Source: Brevibacillus laterosporus (GTDB lineage Bacteria > Bacillota > Bacilli > Brevibacillales > Brevibacillaceae). Taken from it: DNA of 64,000 bases. The position numbers and the translations under genes were made by a program. Of the stretch, positions 58,503 through 64,000 are shown one piece after another (position 1 is the stretch's first letter; every line of letters begins with the position of its first letter). Location: positions 903,501-967,500 of the forward strand of contig CP033464.1 in the NCBI GenBank assembly GCA_007833815.1. Direction: 5' to 3'. The notes beneath the pieces are model-generated. The model saw only the letters and a list, made by a program, of their open reading frames with translations. It did not search any database and was not told the origin of the DNA.

Positions 58503-58531
58503 AATATAACATAGCTTTTTTTTCCTGTAAA
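58503..58531 (-). promoter_or_regulatory. Sigma-A promoter of the biotin operon
   Basis: Minus strand -35 TTTACA (58526-58531) and -10 TATATT (58503-58508), 17 nt apart. The operator follows at the presumed start site. Confidence 0.75.
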
Positions 58532-58650
58532 CGAGTTGAATGATTACGGATGCACATTAAAATTTGACAAATATAACAGAATAGCTGGAAGATGAAAAAT
58601 GAGAGTGAATAAATTAGGGACAGAACAGAGAAAATATTTCTATTGTATAG

Positions 58651-59619
<969 letters not shown>

Positions 59620-59683
59620 CATAATAAAGAATTCTTACTTCTTATTGTGGGAAAAGTACTCATTATTAAGGTATAACAAACGT

Positions 59684-59746
59684 AAAGGGGTAACAGGAAA
59701 GGCTACTTCACTCTCTTTAGTAGCCTTTCCTGTTACCCCTGTTTTC
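59684..59746. terminator. Long bidirectional terminator between ldh and cwlD
   Basis: GGGGTAACAGGAAAGGCTAC plus T (59687-59707) pairs perfectly over 21 bp with 59719-59739. It serves ldh on the plus strand (TGTTTTC) and cwlD on the minus strand. Confidence 0.85.
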
Positions 59747-59753
59747 TTGCTCA

Positions 59754-60476
59754 TTAATGTAGTTGTTGGTTATTCTCGCTTACATTCCAGGTTTCCTGAT
59801 CTTGAATTTGGTTCATAATAAGCATATATTCAGAAACAGCTTCCTGAATGGTTTGGGCAATCTTCCTTTGTGTCTTTTTATTTACTAGGAAATTACGATC
59901 ACGTGAATTACTTAGGTAGCCCATCTCCACAATAACTGTCGGACAAATAGATTGCTTTAGCAGATAGTAAGTCTTACCTTGTAAGGGCTCACCTTTTGTA
60001 TTATACAATTGATCCAGATAATGCTGGATAATATCAGCTAGAATATAGCTTTGATTGTTTTTTTGATACAAGACAAGCGGACCAGTGCTAGATTTGCTAT
60101 TAGACCAGTTAATATGGAGACTGATCAGCATTTGGGGATGAACTTCCTTAGCCAAATGTCGTCTCTGAGCTAAATCACGGATATGACGAGAGGGAGAACG
60201 CAACCATTTGTTTTCATCACTTAGTGCATAATCACCCGTACGATTTAATAAGACATGATATCCCTTTTCTGTTAATTCTTTATATAATAGCTTGGCAATT
60301 TGCAAATTAATATCCTTTTCTAAAATTCCTTGATAAGAAGTTCCACCGTCTACACCGCCATGTCCCGCATCAATAATAATTTCTATAGGCATATGCTCTG
60401 AGCCAATAGCTCTGGCATGAGTAGGCAGAAGGTTCATCAACATAAAGGCTACCAAGGCTACCTTCAACCACTGCAT
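59754..60476 (-). CDS. cwlD: N-acetylmuramoyl-L-alanine amidase CwlD
   Basis: 240 residues with an N-terminal signal or anchor helix (WLKVALVAFMLMNLLPTHARA). Amidase_3 zinc site: His in DAGHGGVDGG, Glu in GILEKDIN, His in SLHINWS and the catalytic Glu in VEMGYLSN. In Bacillus CwlD acts in muramic-delta-lactam formation in spore cortex, so the protein would be used at sporulation. It is convergent with ldh and divergent from gyrA. Confidence 0.92.
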   Translation of the reverse strand: MQWLKVALVAFMLMNLLPTHARAIGSEHMPIEIIIDAGHGGVDGGTSYQGILEKDINLQIAKLLYKELTEKGYHVLLNRTGDYALSDENKWLRSPSRHIRDLAQRRHLAKEVHPQMLISLHINWSNSKSSTGPLVLYQKNNQSYILADIIQHYLDQLYNTKGEPLQGKTYYLLKQSICPTVIVEMGYLSNSRDRNFLVNKKTQRKIAQTIQEAVSEYMLIMNQIQDQETWNVSENNQQLH

Positions 60477-60655
60477 ACACTTCTCCTCCTTATGTTATGG
60501 CACAAGACATACATATCGTGTTTGAATTTTGATATGTAAAAAGTATCCCCTTACATTCCAAAACTCATGAAGCACTTCTAGAGGAAAACAGAGGAAGTTA
60601 TATAATAAATCGCCTTTTCACTCCAGCTTTTTGGACGGAAATCGTACTTATATGT

Positions 60656-60661
60656 TATAAT
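60656..60661 (+). promoter_or_regulatory. Probable extended -10 of gyrA
   Basis: TGTTATAAT carries the TGn extension and TATAAT (60656-60661), about 36 nt before the gyrA ATG. No good -35 is seen. Confidence 0.5.
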
Positions 60662-60696
60662 AAAGCGTTGTAATTTCGATTTGGAGGGTAACCTAA

Positions 60697-63252
60697 ATGG
60701 CAGAACAAACATCTCGGTTTCCAAAAATTGACATTAGCCAAGAGATGCGTGACTCGTTCATTGATTACGCGATGAGTGTCATCGTTAGTCGCGCTTTACC
60801 TGATGTAAGGGACGGACTAAAGCCAGTTCATCGCCGTATCTTATATGCCATGCATGATATGGGGCTTACTCCCGATAAGGCTTTCCGTAAATCCGCAAAC
60901 GTTGTCGGTCAAGTAATGGCTAAGTACCATCCTCATGGTGATACGGCAATTTATGAGACTATGGTTCGGTTGGCACAAGATTTCAATATGAGATACATGC
61001 TCGTTGAAGGACAAGGGAACTTTGGTTCTGTGGACGGAGATCGGGCGGCAGCTATGCGTTATACTGAGTCCCGTTTTTCCAAAATTGCTTTAGAAATGCT
61101 TCGGGATATTGATAAAGATACAGTAGACTTCATACCAAACTACGATGGACACGAAGAAGAACCTACCGTTCTCCCTTCTCGTTTTCCGAATTTGTTAGTA
61201 AATGGTTCAGCAGGTATCGCGGTTGGGATGGCGACAAATATACCACCGCATAATCTGAGGGAAGTTATTGATGGTGTCAGTGCCATGATTGATAATCCTG
61301 AGATTACCGTTGCAGAGCTGATGAAAATCATTAAGGGCCCTGATTTCCCGACAGCTGGTGAAATTTTGGGATACTCTGGTATTCGACGTGCTTATGAAAC
61401 AGGACGTGGCTCCATTATTATGCGCGCGAAAACCAATATTGAAGAGAATAATGGTAAAGCTCGCATTATTGTAACGGAGATTCCGTATCAGGTGAACAAA
61501 GCAAGACTTGTTGAAAAAATTGCAGAACTGGTACGTGAGAAAAAGATTGATGGCATAACTGATTTGCGTGATGAATCTGACCGCAAAGGAATGCGTATCG
61601 TCATTGAACTTCGTAGGGATATCATTCCAAAAGTAGTGTTGAATAACCTGTTTAAGCATACCCAAATGCAATCAACCTTTGGGGTTAATATGCTGGCACT
61701 TGTTAATTCACGTCCAAAAACACTGAATTTACAAGAGATGATCTATCATTATCTAGAACATCAGCGTGTCATAGTTCGCAGACGTACCGAGTACGAATTG
61801 CGCCAAGCTGAAGCGCGTGCCCATATTTTAGAAGGCTTACGTATTGCACTAGATCATATTGACGAGATTATCAGCCTCATTCGTTCGTCACGAGTGGCAG
61901 AAGAAGCACGCAATGCCTTAATTGAAAGATTTAGATTAAGTCATGAACAAGCCCAAGCTATTTTGGACATGCGTCTCCAACGCCTAACTGGTCTGGAACG
62001 TGAAAAAATTGAAGCAGAATACCAAGAGCTTCTAATCAAAATTGCTGATTTGAAATCTATTCTTGCTGATGATAACAAGATTGACTCAATCATTCGTGAC
62101 GAGATGAACGCTATCAAAGATAAATTCGGAGATGATCGTCGTTCTATCATCACCATTGGCGAAGATATGATTGAAGATGCAGATCTTATTCCAGAAGAGG
62201 AAGTAGTAATTTCCTTGACTCATAGCGGTTATGTGAAACGTTTGCCAGTAACGACCTACCGCAGCCAGAAGCGGGGGGGACGAGGCATTCAAGGAATTGG
62301 AACCAAAGATGACGATTTCGTCGAGCATCTTTGCATCACTAACTCCCACGATACCCTCTTGTTCTTCACTAGCAAGGGAAAGGTCTATCGCTTGAGAGGA
62401 TTCGAAATTCCTGATCTAAGCCGTACAGCTAAAGGAACACCAATTATCAATTTGATTCAAATTGAAAAGGGTGAAACGGTCAGTGCTGTTATTCCGGTGA
62501 AGGAATTTAGAGAAGATCAGTTCATCTTCTTTGCTACAAAACAAGGTATTGTTAAAAAGACGGACTTAAAATCGTTTGAAAATATCAGACGTGGCGGTCT
62601 CTTTGCTGTTAACCTCCGTGAAGATGATGAGTTAATTAACGTTCGTTTGACGGACGGCAAACAACAAATCATCATAGGTACAAAACAAGGAATGTCCGTT
62701 CGCTTTAATGAAGGCGACGTACGTACCATGGGACGTACTGCTACAGGTGTTAAAGGGATTACCCTAGTTTCTAACGACGTAGTAATTGGTATGGATGTCA
62801 TTCGCGATGATGCTGAAGTGCTGATTGTAACGGCAAAAGGCTACGGTAAACGTACACCTGTTTCTGAATATCGCATTCAAACTCGTGGAGGTAAGGGAAT
62901 TAAAACCCATAACGTCACAGATCGAAGCGGTCAAGTTGTTGGTTTAAAAGTTGTGCAAGCTGATGAAGATTTAATGATTGTAACCATCACTGGCATCATT
63001 ATTCGCATGGAGATGCAAGGAATTTCCGTTATGGGACGTTATACGCAAGGGGTAAAATTAATTCGTCTAGGCGATGAAGAGGAAGTTGTTTCGATTGCTA
63101 CGGTAGAAGCTTCAGAAGATGAAGACTCTGATAATGAGGATAATCTTGAAGAAGAAGCTATTGAAACGGACGATGCTCATCAAAGCACAGAAGAAGAAGT
63201 TGTAGAGACAGATACAGATACAGATGTGAGCAATGAACCATCTGAAGAATAG
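60697..63252 (+). CDS. gyrA: DNA gyrase subunit A
   Basis: 851 residues (B. subtilis 821). Catalytic Tyr region [12 protein letters not shown], six-blade C-terminal DNA-wrapping domain from about 500, with the GyrA box [20 protein letters not shown] precedes the ATG. The quinolone-region sequence reads [10 protein letters not shown]: Thr stands where E. coli has Ser83 and Glu where it has Asp87. The last 48 residues are an acidic tail with many Asp, Glu, Thr and Ser, which accounts for the extra length. It is not next to gyrB, in contrast to Bacillus. Confidence 0.97.
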   Translation: MAEQTSRFPKIDISQEMRDSFIDYAMSVIVSRALPDVRDGLKPVHRRILYAMHDMGLTPDKAFRKSANVVGQVMAKYHPHGDTAIYETMVRLAQDFNMRYMLVEGQGNFGSVDGDRAAAMRYTESRFSKIALEMLRDIDKDTVDFIPNYDGHEEEPTVLPSRFPNLLVNGSAGIAVGMATNIPPHNLREVIDGVSAMIDNPEITVAELMKIIKGPDFPTAGEILGYSGIRRAYETGRGSIIMRAKTNIEENNGKARIIVTEIPYQVNKARLVEKIAELVREKKIDGITDLRDESDRKGMRIVIELRRDIIPKVVLNNLFKHTQMQSTFGVNMLALVNSRPKTLNLQEMIYHYLEHQRVIVRRRTEYELRQAEARAHILEGLRIALDHIDEIISLIRSSRVAEEARNALIERFRLSHEQAQAILDMRLQRLTGLEREKIEAEYQELLIKIADLKSILADDNKIDSIIRDEMNAIKDKFGDDRRSIITIGEDMIEDADLIPEEEVVISLTHSGYVKRLPVTTYRSQKRGGRGIQGIGTKDDDFVEHLCITNSHDTLLFFTSKGKVYRLRGFEIPDLSRTAKGTPIINLIQIEKGETVSAVIPVKEFREDQFIFFATKQGIVKKTDLKSFENIRRGGLFAVNLREDDELINVRLTDGKQQIIIGTKQGMSVRFNEGDVRTMGRTATGVKGITLVSNDVVIGMDVIRDDAEVLIVTAKGYGKRTPVSEYRIQTRGGKGIKTHNVTDRSGQVVGLKVVQADEDLMIVTITGIIIRMEMQGISVMGRYTQGVKLIRLGDEEEVVSIATVEASEDEDSDNEDNLEEEAIETDDAHQSTEEEVVETDTDTDVSNEPSEE

Positions 63253-63258
63253 GTAACA

Positions 63259-63295
63259 GCAAAAAGGTGATTCCGTGATGGGGTCACCTTTTTTA
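63259..63295 (+). terminator. gyrA terminator
   Basis: AAAAAGGTGA (63261-63270) pairs with TCACCTTTTT (63284-63293) around a 13-nt loop, with T6 following on the plus strand. Confidence 0.9.
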
Positions 63296-63415
63296 TAAAG
63301 GCTTGTGGGAATATAATCAAGTTTTTCCTATCCTTTTATGAACATGGCTTTTATAATAGAAGATAATACTAAAGAAATAGGTCTAATTACTTAGTGAAGA
63401 TATAGGGGGATCGAT

Positions 63416-64000
63416 ATGCCTGTTTGTCAGATTAAACACATACCGGTAGGATCTCGTTTAACGGAAGATGTTCATACGCCGTTAGGAGGATTGCTGTTTA
63501 CAAAAGGAACCGTTGTAGAAGACAGAGAGAAAGAAATTTTGGATGCATTTATGATTGATGAGGTTCTTATTGAAGCTTTAATGGATGGAACTGTTCTTAC
63601 GGAAGGATTCGCTGATGATAAGAAACAAAAAGCAGTAGAAAGTAAAGAGAAGAATAAATCTGCAAGAAGGCAACAAACAGAATCAGGGCTTGTGGAACAT
63701 TTCGAGAAGTCAGTCACTTCCTTTAAAAACCTTTTTCAACATGTACAGGGAGGACAAAACATTCCTGTATTAGAAGTTCGGAATGTTATGACTACACTTC
63801 TTAAAGAAGTAGAAGAACAATCTAATCTATGGCTCATCCTAAAAAAAGCAGATAATCCGAATAACTACCTTTATGAGCACTGTGTAGGTGTCGGATTACT
63901 TAGCTATATTATGGCTAAGTGGATGAAGCTTCCGGAAAAGGAATGGATGCAAGTAGCTTTAGCAGGGATGCTAATGGACATTGGAAAAACCAAAGTCGAT
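63416..64000 (+). CDS. HD-GYP-type signalling protein, 3' part outside window
   Basis: Partial: 195 codons visible from ATG 63416 behind AGGGGGA. MPVCQIKHIPVGSRLTEDVH opens a DUF3391-like N-terminal domain, then a charged linker (about 60-100). The start of an HD domain is YLYEHCVGVGLLSYIMAKWM...ALAGMLMDIGKTKVD with the H-x-C and DIGK motifs. Predicted c-di-GMP phosphodiesterase or phosphohydrolase; the GYP part lies beyond the window. Confidence 0.8.
   Translation, partial: MPVCQIKHIPVGSRLTEDVHTPLGGLLFTKGTVVEDREKEILDAFMIDEVLIEALMDGTVLTEGFADDKKQKAVESKEKNKSARRQQTESGLVEHFEKSVTSFKNLFQHVQGGQNIPVLEVRNVMTTLLKEVEEQSNLWLILKKADNPNNYLYEHCVGVGLLSYIMAKWMKLPEKEWMQVALAGMLMDIGKTKVD

Overview
The window is a 64 kb piece of a low-to-moderate GC, spore-forming Firmicute chromosome centred on the replication origin. 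Gene order (rpsF-ssb-rpsR-yybS-gdpP-rplI-dnaC-purA on one side, rpmH-dnaA-dnaN-rlbA-recF-remB-gyrB on the other), sporulation genes (yyaC, cwlD, spo0J/soj, the spoIIIJ-type yidC and jag) and protein style point to Brevibacillus, probably close to B. laterosporus. The genus is an inference from memory of the family; no database was searched.

Layout. Left replichore, mostly minus strand: a walK sensor kinase cut by the window edge, walR, a LysM-G5-M23 cell-wall peptidase and two small unknown genes. Then come purA (with a sigma-A promoter and a PurR-type operator), dnaC, rplI, gdpP, yybS, rpsR, ssb, rpsF and ychF. From about 14.0 to 25.0 kb an accessory, AT-rich block follows. It holds a response regulator with a shortened sensor-kinase partner, remnants of an IS3-family element and two recombinases, a second two-component system followed by a VanZ-like gene, a secreted protein of unknown function, a small membrane protein, a secreted PepF-like peptidase and a complete IS1182-type element. 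Core genes resume with a DUF951 gene, mscS, a DUF3343 gene, yyaC (plus strand), a cysteine-desulfurase-like gene, spo0J/parB, soj/parA, noc, an mgtC-like gene, rsmG, mnmG, mnmE, khpB/jag, yidC, yidD, rnpA and rpmH.

Origin. DnaA boxes lie both between rpmH and dnaA (38.9-39.3 kb) and between dnaA and dnaN (40.7-40.86 kb). The second cluster ends in a GC-rich spacer, DnaA-trio-like triplets and an AT-rich tract, which is the Bacillus bipartite oriC plan. Three parS sites (one perfect, two with one mismatch) lie around the origin at 28.65, 31.39 and 49.28 kb.

Right replichore, mostly plus strand: dnaA, dnaN, rlbA, recF, remB and gyrB. Then about 15 kb separates gyrB from gyrA. It contains an XRE-type regulator divergent from a KAS II gene, trpS, a truncated ORF, a BceAB-type transporter, a biotin operon (bioA-D-B-F-H-C, minus strand) with a clear BirA-type operator, ldh and cwlD. 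gyrA and the start of an HD-GYP gene close the window.

Most genes are ordinary housekeeping. The parts that merit attention are the 14-25 kb block, the IS1182 insertion into a terminator palindrome, a DnaA-box cluster outside oriC, the operators found for purA and bio, and the split gyrB/gyrA locus.
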